From contig CANMRM010000002.1 in the NCBI GenBank assembly GCA_947500295.1, positions 124,001 through 188,000 of the forward strand: a DNA stretch of 64,000 nucleotides. Direction: 5' to 3'. The translations under genes were made by a program, and so were the position numbers. This document shows, piece by piece, positions 1 through 8,720 of the stretch. Every line of letters begins with the position of its first letter. The stretch's first letter is position 1. A model generated the notes under the pieces. It saw only the letters and a program-made list of their open reading frames with translations. It ran no database searches and had not been told where the DNA came from. Source of the DNA: an uncultured Kordiimonas sp. (lineage in GTDB: Bacteria; Pseudomonadota; Alphaproteobacteria; Sphingomonadales; Kordiimonadaceae).

Positions 1-3000
1 TGACCCTGTCATATTACCGGTGACGTTTTGGCGCTCAACATCGGTCGTAAAAAAACTCTCCGTTGTCGACGGGTCATTGTACGGCGATGTCGAATAGGGT
101 ACTTGTGTTGCATTGTATAGCGGAGTGGGGCTTGACGTCGGCGATAATTCCCGTTGGTCCGCTTGTTCATCCGTATCCCAGTCACCTGCGTTTGCCAATG
201 CCCGGCCGATATCGACCGCCACATGTGTCAATATATCCACCGCCGCCCGCGCTCTATAATCTGTTGGCTGCAGGCCAAGTTCCTTTATCGTGCGCTGGAT
301 CGCGCTGGCAGTAACACCAATCAACAGGCCGTTCCTGAGTTGCTGATCGATGTCTGATTTGCGTGTATTGATTGTCAGTTGGTTGGCCTTAAGCAGCAGA
401 TACTCATGCAAGAGGTTTCTGGTAAATTCCTTCGTCAGGGTAAAGGCGAATTTTAGGAGTGTTTTGGAAAAAGGTGGGTCACGCTGTAGGTCATAATATT
501 TTGGTATAATCTTGCCTACAAGTGCGAGGCCGCCTTCCTCAAGCATGCGAACGAACTCTTTTGCGCCCGCGTAGTTAAGCGACGCCCCACCGGTGATATC
601 CTGCGCACCAACACCTTGCGCACCAGCTACATAGCCCCATTCCTTGCTGATTTGATTGGCCATCCAGTCCGCCCCCGTGGATACAAGCGAGCTTTTGCCA
701 AAGCTCATCAACCTGTTGAGCATCGTGGCATACGACCCCTGACCAAAAAGGTTTGTATCATTCATCGCCCAGCCTACAAACCCATGCCTTACAGCGGTAA
801 ACCATCCAGTGCTCGGTGTCAGAGCGGGACCGGCTTCGACAGTGGCGGATGTGCTTGTTCCCAGCATTGGTTCCGGATAGCCGGAATCGGTTGATTTGTG
901 CCCGATATAGTTGCCGTCGTAGCTATAGACGTTAATGTTCGCGAAGGTACTGGGGTTATAGTCTCCGCTCTCTTTGTTGACTGCAGCACCTGGAGCTTTG
1001 TCCGCGCGGGGCGACAGAAGCTCGAGACGGATCGAATCCTGCCCCATTGTCAGGAGGTGCTGCGCTCCGTCTTTGGTACGGATAAACAGGACAATATCGT
1101 CTTTGGTGTCTCGATGTTTACAATTTTTGTACCAATCGAGAAACTGCCGCGCTTTGGACCCCTGCATGCCAGGCGCCCCCTGCACAACGTTCACTTCTGC
1201 AATGCCTTTCAGTTCGCAGAGGAGCGGTCCTCTCTGGACGGTGGCAGCTCTTTTATTCTCGTCGTTATAGCCTGTCTGTTTTTCTTCTAAATCGTCCGCA
1301 TGGGTGCCGGTCTCGGGAATGAAGAGGCAGAGATTGTCTTTCCTGCCATCAAGCAGCATGTTGACCATAGAGAAGCCATTGCTGGCATTTTTAAAATGCG
1401 GGATCGGGAAGGTGTAATATTCATACTTGGGCGGGTGATACTTCGCTTTCGCCGGAATAACAGGCGCAAGCCCATCGACCCGGCGAACAGCGCCTGCGCG
1501 ATCAGGACGACCACCCAGGGCGGCATTCCGTTCCAGGTAGAATTCGCTTTGGCGGGACAGCTTCAGCAAAAGAGTACGGATGGGTGTGCCCGCATTATCC
1601 GGATCCACCAATGCCCCTTTGTTATTGCGCAGCCGGTTAGCGTCGCATTCGGATCGTTTTTTCCGCTCGTCAATAAACGATCTGGCCTCATTCAGCTGCT
1701 TTTTTCCAACGACCTGGCCAGAATTATATGTGTCGTATTTCTGCTCCTCGTCGTCGACGTCAATAAGACTGTCCGACGCTTGGTCCTCCAACTCCTTCGC
1801 CTGCCACAGAAGCTTGGTCTCTTCGTTTTCAGCCAGCATGAAAGCGTCTTGTTTGGCTTTGTCGTCCTCTTTATACAAGACTGGGTCATTGTTAGTATCA
1901 ATCAGGCTGTTGTTGCGCAGAGCCGCCTCGAAATCGGCCAGCGAGATCAGGCGTCTTTTCTCCCCTTCAATGTAATAGCGAGGCTCGCCGTTTTCGTTGT
2001 TCACTTGCACGATCTTGTAGCGCTCGGCGACCGTAACCTGACCTGGGGGTGGACTTTTTACAGGAATGGCCGCTTTGACCGCAGGTTCATTTTGGTCTTC
2101 CGTGGCCAGCGAAAGTGCGCCTCCATGGTTTTCCTCGCTTGCAGAGTGTTTCGCATTCACATTGGTCAATTCAACTGACTTAATCGAAATGGCCAATTCG
2201 ACCGCAGGTTCATTTTGGTCTTCCGTGGCCAGTGAGAGAGCACCTCCATGATCTACCTCGCTTGCAGAGCGTTTCGCGTTCAAATCGGTCAACTCGATAT
2301 GAGTCGCCACAGGAGCCTGCAAATCTTTCTCATGGTGGCCCGATTTCATCGAGCCGGATTTTTGTCCGCCCTTCCCTGAACCGTCCTCTTCTGCGGTGCG
2401 CGCTTGCGTTGTGTCCTCGCTCGGACCCTTGCCATCATCCGGCACTTTTGCGGAGTCCATGTCCCTCAAATAATCGAGAGGAGTACTGACAATCAGCATC
2501 CCTGCGAGACGGTCCCTTCCTTTCATCTCCACAAATTTGATCGATCCATACTGCGTACAGAATGCGTCCAGGTTATTCTTGTCGACGCCCGTCTGCAAAA
2601 AGGATGTTTGTTCATCTTTTGAAAGAGTAAGGGGACCTAACTGCGTCGGAGCACTTGCCGGTGCCGACATGGGCATTGTCAGTGGTGCGACAGCCGTTTC
2701 ATGCGGCGGCGCAACGATTGTTCGGGCGCCGTTTTGGTATTGGAAATGATGGCTCCCGGGTACAACCACATTGAAATGCCGCTTTTCCGCCGTGTAAGAG
2801 ATGTAGATCGGCTCTCCCAGATTATCGTCTGCATCCTGCGCAACGGGCATCCCGGCATCGCCAGGATAATAGACATTTGCCCGCGTCGACACCGTTTGGT
2901 GGCGGGTGGGGCCCACTTCCTGAAGCACGACAATCGGTCGGTTCAGGTAAGTCGCTGCCGCGAGCAAAGACAGATCACCCAGATGCCCACGCCAGACACG

Positions 3001-3891
3001 CTTTGTCTGGACATAATCGGCATATGCGGTCAATAGCGCTTTATATAGCGCTAACCGGTGCTTGGAATTCGTGTCTGGATCAAAATTGCGTTCACTTAGC
3101 AGCTTTTGAACGCCTGAGTGCGACATCAGGCTCATCTCCTTCATTCCGTCTCGGTTCCCTCCCCATTTGCCGCCGGGAAGCTCCTCCTTTTTCTTTTTCA
3201 TCTGCTTTTGGACCTCCGTCAGAAGACTGGAGAATGCTCCCTTTTTTTTATCATTGTTGTTGACGATGGCAGCCGGCAACTGAGGCTCACCAGCCACCGC
3301 CTCCAACGAGAGCAAATTATAAAGCTGCTCGTTAACCGTGGTCGCTTTCTTTGCCTGTGCATGCAGATAGTCGGCCATCTGCGTCCTCAATTCTCGGTGC
3401 TCATTATTACGATATGCGTCGACCTGCTCCGCGGTTCCCTCGTTTTCCTGCAACCTGTTGGCTCGAGTGATGGCGCGGTAAAGGCAGTCTCCGTCAGGTA
3501 AGGTGCGCAAGATTTGTACCTGATCTGTCGTCGCATCTTGGTCAGCAGGTACCTGGTTGCTGTTGTTATACCTCTCCGTCAGCAGTACATTGCATGACGG
3601 GTTGGGGTCGCCCAATTCATCAAAAAAAACGCTGAGCGCAAATGCATAATCATTCGCCCAAGGGACTTTCCCTGCCTGTTGAGAGTCAATGTAAGGGTCT
3701 ATTTGATCGTATTTATTGTCGTCTTCCTCGACGCAAATCTCATTCGAGATTTGCTCCGCGCTGGTGCGATGATCATTGAAAGATGCACTGGCCCTGCGTC
3801 GGGATTCAATCGGTTCAACGACGGTGGTGACTGCGGCGGACTGCACCGTCTGATCTGTTGAGGATTTTTTCGCAAAGTCTATTGTTGTCAT
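1..3891 (-). CDS. Putative T3SS effector with N-terminal OTU-type cysteine protease domain (partial)
   Basis: The frame is open from the ATG at 3891 to the window edge (1,297 codons, no stop), so the C-terminus is missing. Residues about 125-390 resemble an OTU deubiquitinase: LPDGDCLYRAI carries the nucleophile C136 with D133 three residues before it; a helical block LALYKALLTAYADYVQ is followed by W..HLGDLSLLAAA and RPIVVL; and KRHFN supplies H372 and N374 in the usual His-x-Asn pattern. The first ~35 residues are Ser/Thr-rich, as in T3SS export signals. A 41-residue segment is tandemly repeated near residues 528-609. The last ~600 residues match no family I recognise. The gene lies beside the sctN/sctO block and has the TATTTC promoter element 56 bases upstream. 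Removal of ubiquitin from host proteins is inferred. The OTU call is by eye but is supported by a second copy at 42.7 kb. Confidence 0.75.
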   Translation of the reverse strand, partial: MTTIDFAKKSSTDQTVQSAAVTTVVEPIESRRRASASFNDHRTSAEQISNEICVEEDDNKYDQIDPYIDSQQAGKVPWANDYAFALSVFFDELGDPNPSCNVLLTERYNNSNQVPADQDATTDQVQILRTLPDGDCLYRAITRANRLQENEGTAEQVDAYRNNEHRELRTQMADYLHAQAKKATTVNEQLYNLLSLEAVAGEPQLPAAIVNNNDKKKGAFSSLLTEVQKQMKKKKEELPGGKWGGNRDGMKEMSLMSHSGVQKLLSERNFDPDTNSKHRLALYKALLTAYADYVQTKRVWRGHLGDLSLLAAATYLNRPIVVLQEVGPTRHQTVSTRANVYYPGDAGMPVAQDADDNLGEPIYISYTAEKRHFNVVVPGSHHFQYQNGARTIVAPPHETAVAPLTMPMSAPASAPTQLGPLTLSKDEQTSFLQTGVDKNNLDAFCTQYGSIKFVEMKGRDRLAGMLIVSTPLDYLRDMDSAKVPDDGKGPSEDTTQARTAEEDGSGKGGQKSGSMKSGHHEKDLQAPVATHIELTDLNAKRSASEVDHGGALSLATEDQNEPAVELAISIKSVELTNVNAKHSASEENHGGALSLATEDQNEPAVKAAIPVKSPPPGQVTVAERYKIVQVNNENGEPRYYIEGEKRRLISLADFEAALRNNSLIDTNNDPVLYKEDDKAKQDAFMLAENEETKLLWQAKELEDQASDSLIDVDDEEQKYDTYNSGQVVGKKQLNEARSFIDERKKRSECDANRLRNNKGALVDPDNAGTPIRTLLLKLSRQSEFYLERNAALGGRPDRAGAVRRVDGLAPVIPAKAKYHPPKYEYYTFPIPHFKNASNGFSMVNMLLDGRKDNLCLFIPETGTHADDLEEKQTGYNDENKRAATVQRGPLLCELKGIAEVNVVQGAPGMQGSKARQFLDWYKNCKHRDTKDDIVLFIRTKDGAQHLLTMGQDSIRLELLSPRADKAPGAAVNKESGDYNPSTFANINVYSYDGNYIGHKSTDSGYPEPMLGTSTSATVEAGPALTPSTGWFTAVRHGFVGWAMNDTNLFGQGSYATMLNRLMSFGKSSLVSTGADWMANQISKEWGYVAGAQGVGAQDITGGASLNYAGAKEFVRMLEEGGLALVGKIIPKYYDLQRDPPFSKTLLKFAFTLTKEFTRNLLHEYLLLKANQLTINTRKSDIDQQLRNGLLIGVTASAIQRTIKELGLQPTDYRARAAVDILTHVAVDIGRALANAGDWDTDEQADQRELSPTSSPTPLYNATQVPYSTSPYNDPSTTESFFTTDVERQNVTGNMTGS
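2065..2310 (-). repeat. Two-copy in-frame tandem repeat, 123-base unit
   Basis: Copies begin at 2065 and 2188, exactly 41 codons apart, inside the OTU-domain effector gene. Both encode HGGALSLATEDQNEPAV with flanking variants such as NAKHSASEE and NAKRSASEV. The repeat keeps the reading frame, so it is a protein-level duplication in a low-complexity linker after the protease domain. Confidence 0.85.
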
Positions 3892-4311
3892 ATCGGCACC
3901 ATGGGTCAGCTTGAGATTGACCTACATCTTCTGCTTGTGCCCGTTTATGTGGAAATAAAATAACTTTTCCTGTGACCAGGACTGGCTGCCACTTTGTCCG
4001 AACGGTTCCGGTCACCTTTTGGTGGCTAAGTTCAGAAAGCTGAGCTTTCACGTATTTCGGCGTGGGTGAATTGACGCTCGGAGGTCTTTAACCGATTTAC
4101 TGGTCACCAGTGTCCGCCATCACCTCGACACTGTCGAGGTGCGTGCAATCAATTGTTGCCCACTATCCTTTTCGGTTTCTGAGATCTCATCTGCACCCGT
4201 TTGCGCTCGTTCATATTGCACTGCGCGCACCGTTGGCATTGAAACAGCCACAGTCACTATTCATTGGCCGTTACCAAAAGTGTCGGCAGGCGCCCCCTCA
4301 CAACCGCACCG
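3892..4311. other. Intergenic region upstream of the OTU effector, with a perfect palindrome
   Basis: No convincing gene. It holds the TATTTC element at 3947-3957 and a 21-base palindrome at 4121-4141, CACCTCGACA-C-TGTCGAGGTG (10-base arms, 1-base centre). A one-base loop without a following T run fits an operator better than a terminator. It sits about 170 bases downstream of the sctO stop. Confidence 0.6.
3947..3957 (-). promoter_or_regulatory. T3SS regulon element (TATTTCCACAT)
   Basis: Minus-strand TATTTCCACAT lies within the dyad TTTAT-N6-ATAAA. Its downstream end is 56 bases before the ATG of the OTU effector, matching the spacing at other candidate effector genes in the island. Confidence 0.55.
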
Positions 4312-4728
4312 TCAAGGAAGGCGCTTCTGCAGCTCTTTCACTTTTTCCGCAGCTCGGGACTTCAGGCGAAATTCTCTTGCTGCCTCTTCGAAATCTGCCT
4401 GCACAGCCTGCAATTGGGCCATGCTCTCCTCTAATTCGGATATTGGCTCATCCCGCTGCCGGAAAAACATATGCTCCTGTGCCCGGATCGCTTCAAACGC
4501 ATGGGCGGATGTCGGCCCGCTGGCCATCTGCGCCTCCATGGCGCGAAGCTGGTTATCCTGACGCGCCTCGAGCGACACCAGCTCCTGACGGCGTTGATTA
4601 ACCAATTGCTGTGCCTGATTCTTTCGCCGCTGGGCAACAGACATTTCCCGTTGGGCCTTGTCTCTCCGCCTTTCCTTTATTTGCAGCAGTTGGGCAACCT
4701 TTTTCGGGGTATTCTTGTCATTCAACAC
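4312..4728 (-). CDS. sctO: SctO-like T3SS stalk protein
   Basis: A highly charged, all-helical protein of about 138 residues directly after the ATPase gene, the place of YscO/HrpO/FliJ-type stalk proteins. These form a coiled coil that links the hexameric ATPase to the export gate. The sequence is dominated by heptad-like Arg/Glu/Gln/Leu stretches (KERRRDKAQREMSVAQRRK, LEARQDNQLRAMEAQM) with no membrane segment or signal peptide. I prefer the GTG at 4728 (VLNDKNTPKK), which overlaps the sctN stop by 11 bases, over a longer form that starts at 4782 deep inside sctN. Family assignment rests on position, size and coiled-coil character, because SctO sequences diverge strongly. Confidence 0.7.
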   Translation of the reverse strand: MLNDKNTPKKVAQLLQIKERRRDKAQREMSVAQRRKNQAQQLVNQRRQELVSLEARQDNQLRAMEAQMASGPTSAHAFEAIRAQEHMFFRQRDEPISELEESMAQLQAVQADFEEAAREFRLKSRAAEKVKELQKRLP

Positions 4729-6055
4729 TGGTCGTCTCTTCAACCAGAGGTGCCAGTTGCCGCCACGTGTCCTCCAATTCAAAGAATTCGTCGGTCGATT
4801 GCGTCAGAAAGGCGTTGATCAGATCGCGTTTTTGGATCGCCTCATCCGCCAACGGATCACTGCCCTCAGCATATTCACCAATATTGACCAGCAGTTCGAC
4901 TTCCTTGTATTTGGCCATCAATGTCAGCAGGCGCCCGACCCGCCTTTGATGCTTCTTGTCCACAATCATCGGCATGATACGGCTTTTGCTGCGCAGCACA
5001 TCGATTGCCGGATAATGGCCTGAGGCGGCAAGCTCCTGCGACAATACAATATGACCATCAAGCAGTGATCGGGTCTCGTCAGCCACTGGCTCATTGAAGT
5101 CATCCCCTTCTACCAGAACGGTATAGAATGAGGTGATCGAACCTTGTGCCGACAGCCCGGTCCTCTCCAACAACAGCGGCAGCTTCGCAAAAACCGAAGG
5201 CGGAAAACCATTTCGCGCAGGTGGCTCACCTGCGGCAAGTCCGATTTCGCGCGCCGCACGGGCAAAACGGGTCACACTATCCATCAGAAACAGGACCTTC
5301 TTGCCCTTTTCGCGAAAATATTCGGCCATGGCTGTGGCAGCGTATGCTGTCCGAACCTGCAGCATCGCCGGTGTATCCGAGGTTGCGACAAAGGTGACCG
5401 TTTTTTCCCGGCCTGCCGACCCCAGCATCTCCTCGACAAACTCCCTCACCTCCCGACCGCGCTCGCCAATCAGCGCGGTCACTACCACGTCGGCAGACGC
5501 ACCACGCACCAGCATCGACATCAAGGTGGATTTACCCCCTCCAGCAGCGGCAAAGATGCCGACCCTTTGCCCGTCACCAACGGTAAGCATGCCATCGATC
5601 GCTTTCACGCCCACCGGAAAAGTCTTTTTAATGATCGGCCGTGTCATGGAGTTAGGCGAAGGTGCGACAATGGCACGCCATGCCTCAGGTTCGGGAGCCT
5701 GCGAACCGTCGATTGGATTGCCGCATCCATCCAGCACCATGCCAAGATAGCCCTCGCCCACACCGATTGAGGCAGATCGTCCTGTTGGCAGCAACAAGGC
5801 ATTTTTGGTCAAGCCATCTATACTGCCTATCGGCGTCAGAAGGGCATCGTTGCCGTCGAGACCAATCACTTCCGCTTCTATGTTCGCCCCGGTGGTAATG
5901 TCGGTCAAATAACAAGCTTCGCCAACCCTGACGTCAGGGGCGCTGCACCGGATCAGCGTCGATCCCACTTCCCGGACCTTACCAACAGGCATGCCCAGAT
6001 CCAGCTTCTCCAGAGTCGCCTCGATCCGGTCACATGTGCGCTTGTTCAGTATCAT
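4718..6055 (-). CDS. sctN: T3SS ATPase SctN
   Basis: FliI/YscN-type ATPase that unfolds and releases export substrates at the cytoplasmic face of the injectisome. Visible are the N-terminal beta-barrel region, Walker A AAAGGGKST (about residues 169-177), the GERGREVREF segment, Walker B VLFLMDSVTRFA with its Asp near 259, and the family signature of T3SS/flagellar ATPases. About 445 residues, normal for the family. The open frame extends to a TTG at 6070; I chose the ATG at 6055 (MILNKRTCDRI). Its start overlaps the 3' end of sctL, and it is followed by sctO with an overlap, so it is in a tightly packed operon sctI-J-K-L-N-O. Confidence 0.95.
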   Translation of the reverse strand: MILNKRTCDRIEATLEKLDLGMPVGKVREVGSTLIRCSAPDVRVGEACYLTDITTGANIEAEVIGLDGNDALLTPIGSIDGLTKNALLLPTGRSASIGVGEGYLGMVLDGCGNPIDGSQAPEPEAWRAIVAPSPNSMTRPIIKKTFPVGVKAIDGMLTVGDGQRVGIFAAAGGGKSTLMSMLVRGASADVVVTALIGERGREVREFVEEMLGSAGREKTVTFVATSDTPAMLQVRTAYAATAMAEYFREKGKKVLFLMDSVTRFARAAREIGLAAGEPPARNGFPPSVFAKLPLLLERTGLSAQGSITSFYTVLVEGDDFNEPVADETRSLLDGHIVLSQELAASGHYPAIDVLRSKSRIMPMIVDKKHQRRVGRLLTLMAKYKEVELLVNIGEYAEGSDPLADEAIQKRDLINAFLTQSTDEFFELEDTWRQLAPLVEETTSVE

Positions 6056-6698
6056 CGTCTTTAGCCGCAAGGTCGTTCCCTAAAAGAGCATCGTCGATAG
6101 CGCGGTGAATAGCCTCTATCGCGGCATCAAGCGTGAATTTCAGACACTCAGGCCCAATATCGGCAATAATCTCCCCTTCCGGATACCGACTATCCGCCAT
6201 AATCCGTATACCCGGTAAAGTGTCCCGGCAATCGAGGCGAGCCGCGATATCGCGCTCGATCACCGCTACCTGATCCGTTCGCCCCTTCAGGGTAATTATC
6301 TGATCGGAAAGTTTGTCCCGGACGGCTTCTGCCGCCAATAGAAACAAGGCCCGGTCTTCTCCCAATTCGCCTATCAGCCGCCGCAATGCGATCCTGACAA
6401 TGTCGGTGATTTGCTCCTCGATTGAAGCAAGAATGAGGGCTTTGAAATACCCGTGTTGCAGTACCGAAGTCTCACCATCACGTCGCCCCCGGGCGTATCC
6501 TTTTTCATGGGCCTGGGCTGTGATATCGGCAGACTTCGTCCTGGCGTCTTCGATAATACTGTTGCCGTGTCGATGACACTCCTTCAGATAGGCCTGCCCC
6601 TCGTCCAGAAACTTGAGGTGACTTTTTTTAACCACGCTACCCATCAACCCGACACGGACGTGCGGCTGCGCTTCAATATTTCTCGCTTCACCAGACAT
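6030..6698 (-). CDS. sctL: T3SS ATPase regulator/stator SctL
   Basis: FliH/YscL/HrpE-like protein that binds the ATPase and connects it to the cytoplasmic ring protein SctQ. It has a charged N-terminal helix rich in Ala/Glu/Gly (EKGYARGRRDGETS), a central helical part (SIEEQITDIVRIALRRLIGEL) and the conserved FliH C-terminal pattern with PEGEIIADIGPECLKFTLDAAI. A GTG at 6704 is possible, but the ATG at 6698 has GAGG five bases upstream. It overlaps the end of sctK by 11 bases and runs into sctN by 26 bases, indicating translational coupling. About 222 residues, typical size; rhizobial name RhcL/NolV. Confidence 0.88.
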   Translation of the reverse strand: MSGEARNIEAQPHVRVGLMGSVVKKSHLKFLDEGQAYLKECHRHGNSIIEDARTKSADITAQAHEKGYARGRRDGETSVLQHGYFKALILASIEEQITDIVRIALRRLIGELGEDRALFLLAAEAVRDKLSDQIITLKGRTDQVAVIERDIAARLDCRDTLPGIRIMADSRYPEGEIIADIGPECLKFTLDAAIEAIHRAIDDALLGNDLAAKDDDTEQAHM

Positions 6699-7341
6699 GG
6701 GCACCTCGCTCTACGATATCGCGGATCAATGTCCTGTCGGCATCGTCGGTCGGTTTCCGCCGATCAACGCCCGGTTCTCCACGCTTTAGGGAAAATAGCG
6801 CCCGGTGGGCCGGAATCAGGTCGTACCACCAGGCCGCTAACAACGACCCTGCCCGGCTCCGCCAGGAGTCCAGAGAAAAATTGTCGCCAGGAATTTTGAT
6901 AAGCACCCCGGGCCGGATGATACGCCTCATGTGCAGACATGCACGAAGACCCTCAGCTTTTAAGTATTTTAGCGCGACTCTGGTGCCGGGCCATATCGGT
7001 GATCCGGCCATAACTTCGTCGTACTCGGCAAGAGCAAGCGCCAAAAAAAAGCAATCCAGTTGTTCCTGTGAAAGCAACGTCAGCGCGGCCGGATATTCAT
7101 CGAAACAGCCGATATCAATCGGGCCATGATCCATTACTTTGTCAAACAACAGGCGGTTTGACAGAACACGCCGACCATTGTTGGCAGATAAAATCCGGCT
7201 TAGTACACTCTTGGGCAAGTCCTCATAGAATGTCGCAACGATGTCTGCACGGGCGTTCTCAGCAGGCTCGAAGATGAACGACAGGATCGCACGCCGCGCG
7301 CTACAAGGCTTTTCTTCGACTTTGGCATCAATGCGCTGCAT
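6688..7341 (-). CDS. sctK: T3SS accessory sorting-platform protein SctK
   Basis: SctK (YscK/NolU family) is a component of the cytoplasmic sorting platform that links SctD and SctQ. The assignment uses position between sctJ and sctL, size (about 217 residues from the ATG at 7341) and the usual SctK character: a soluble, helical protein with Trp-rich pieces (SPIWPGTRVALKYLKAEG, WRSRAGSLLAAWWYDLIP). The frame stays open to 7560, but that would be antisense-like sequence overlapping sctJ; the ATG at 7341 (MQRIDAKVEEK) overlaps the sctJ stop by 14 bases and fits the operon. SctK families are poorly conserved, so the name depends mainly on context. Confidence 0.72.
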   Translation of the reverse strand: MQRIDAKVEEKPCSARRAILSFIFEPAENARADIVATFYEDLPKSVLSRILSANNGRRVLSNRLLFDKVMDHGPIDIGCFDEYPAALTLLSQEQLDCFFLALALAEYDEVMAGSPIWPGTRVALKYLKAEGLRACLHMRRIIRPGVLIKIPGDNFSLDSWRSRAGSLLAAWWYDLIPAHRALFSLKRGEPGVDRRKPTDDADRTLIRDIVERGAHVW

Positions 7342-8149
7342 CACCAGCCGCTCCAGCCGTATCGCCAGCCTGCATCGGCACCGATTGGCCGCCAAGCCAG
7401 TGCATTCGTCCTGTCCGCGCGCAAAACCACGCCGCCAGTCCTGCCAACAGCAGCACAATGAGGGCACCAATGCCGGCGGCGGCCAGCGTGACTGGTGACA
7501 CCAACGTCCGCTCCAGCAGCGTATTATTTCGAGTTGCCGCCAAACGTTCGTCATCGACACCCAACTCCACTGGCAGCATCAGGAGTGTAACATTCTCATA
7601 GGGAACCGCTTCAATACTGCTGGCCACCAATCGTTTGATCTGCGGCACCAGGTCGTTCAATCGATATCGGCTATCGAAACGTATCAAGACTGAAGCCGTT
7701 CCCATCGGTTTCGGCGACGATTTTCTATTCTTCTCTTCATCCGGCAGAACCACATTCACCCGGCATTCCAGCACGCCATCAACATGCTCAATAGTGGAGG
7801 CTATCTCTTGGCTGCGCGCATATAGATAGCGGGCTCTTTCCTCTAGTGGAGTGGACAGAAGCCCCTCTTTTTTGAAGATATCCCCAAAAGACTGATATTT
7901 GGTCTTGGGCAGGCCGTGTATTTTCAGCAGTTGCACCGCTTCAGCAAACCGTTCCTTTTGGATGTGGATACTGACAATTCCGGGCTTTACAACAATTTTC
8001 TCCGTCGGAATCTGGTTGGCAAACAAAACAGACATTATCTCGTTGGCATCACGTTCCGGAATCTCTTCAAATAGCGGAATTTTGCAACCCATTAGCAAAA
8101 AACAGCTGACCAGCATGGTGGCAGCACGGACCTTGATAAAATCAACCAT
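7328..8149 (-). CDS. sctJ: T3SS inner-membrane ring lipoprotein SctJ
   Basis: YscJ/HrcJ/FliF-type lipoprotein that forms the inner ring of the injectisome basal body. The N-terminus has a type II signal with lipobox LLMGC (lipidated Cys near residue 22). The periplasmic ring-building region follows with family landmarks ANEIMSVLFANQIP, GLPKTKYQSFGDIF, LYARSQEIASTIEHVDGVLECRVNVVLP (quoted here in overlapping pieces under twenty each where they occur) and ENVTLLMLP. A single C-terminal membrane helix (VTLAAAGIGALIVLLLAGL) precedes a short cytoplasmic tail. 273 residues, normal. It follows sctI by 11 bases and overlaps sctK. Confidence 0.94.
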   Translation of the reverse strand: MVDFIKVRAATMLVSCFLLMGCKIPLFEEIPERDANEIMSVLFANQIPTEKIVVKPGIVSIHIQKERFAEAVQLLKIHGLPKTKYQSFGDIFKKEGLLSTPLEERARYLYARSQEIASTIEHVDGVLECRVNVVLPDEEKNRKSSPKPMGTASVLIRFDSRYRLNDLVPQIKRLVASSIEAVPYENVTLLMLPVELGVDDERLAATRNNTLLERTLVSPVTLAAAGIGALIVLLLAGLAAWFCARTGRMHWLGGQSVPMQAGDTAGAAGDAAH

Positions 8150-8160
8150 GTGGAACGCTC

Positions 8161-8694
8161 CTATCCCTCAGACGTCAAACGCCTCAAAGTCTCTTGGGTT
8201 TGCTTTGACACATTGTTGCTGACCATCAAGTCGATTGTATTGCGGTTTGAGTGATACTTGACTTCCTCAAGTTTTATGGCCATCTCCAGCCCCTCGATAG
8301 ACATTTTCTGCTGATCAGCCAGCATCTGGCTAAAATCACCCGGAGTGAGCTCTTTAACCTCATTTTTTTCCGAAGCCTCCAGCAACTCGGTATGGTGACG
8401 CCTCATATCGCTCAGACGGTCTTCCAAGCCATCGGCCGTTTCCTGGAGATACTTTGCATTTTGTTCATCGTTTTGCTGAATGTGTCTTCCAAACTCGGTC
8501 ATCAAGGAACCAGCAAAATCGAGGCTGGCAACTGACTGGGAATTGTGCGCACCCCTTAAACTTTCAACCTCCGCAGCAAATTGATACTGAGCATGAGGAT
8601 CGCTGTTGAATGCATCAGGATTGACCCCGGAAACCAATGGAGCCTGCATGTTGTCGGCAGGAGGCAAATCAAGCGGCGGCACTGCATCAATCAT
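8161..8694 (-). CDS. sctI: Probable T3SS inner rod protein SctI
   Basis: A 177-residue helical protein immediately upstream of sctJ, the standard place of sctI (NolB/NopB in rhizobia, YscI, HrpB). The C-terminal ~60 residues carry the amphipathic pattern of rod proteins that end in a polymerising helix (IDLMVSNNVSKQTQETLRRL). The N-terminus is Pro/Asp-rich (MIDAVPPLDLPPADN) and could serve as an export signal; there is no signal peptide. SctI polymerises between the export gate and needle. Sequence similarity is only a pattern, so position is the main argument. Confidence 0.62.
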   Translation of the reverse strand: MIDAVPPLDLPPADNMQAPLVSGVNPDAFNSDPHAQYQFAAEVESLRGAHNSQSVASLDFAGSLMTEFGRHIQQNDEQNAKYLQETADGLEDRLSDMRRHHTELLEASEKNEVKELTPGDFSQMLADQQKMSIEGLEMAIKLEEVKYHSNRNTIDLMVSNNVSKQTQETLRRLTSEG

Positions 8695-8720
8695 GGCTAG
8701 ACCTTTCTTTGGGCTTGGGC

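Noticed and set aside
1300-2178. 292-residue plus-strand open frame
   Set aside because: Exact antisense of the OTU effector gene, which explains the lack of stops; no family features.
5133-5770. Overlapping ~205-residue plus-strand frames
   Set aside because: Antisense shadows of sctN; composition rich in Arg/Ser/Pro and no domain.
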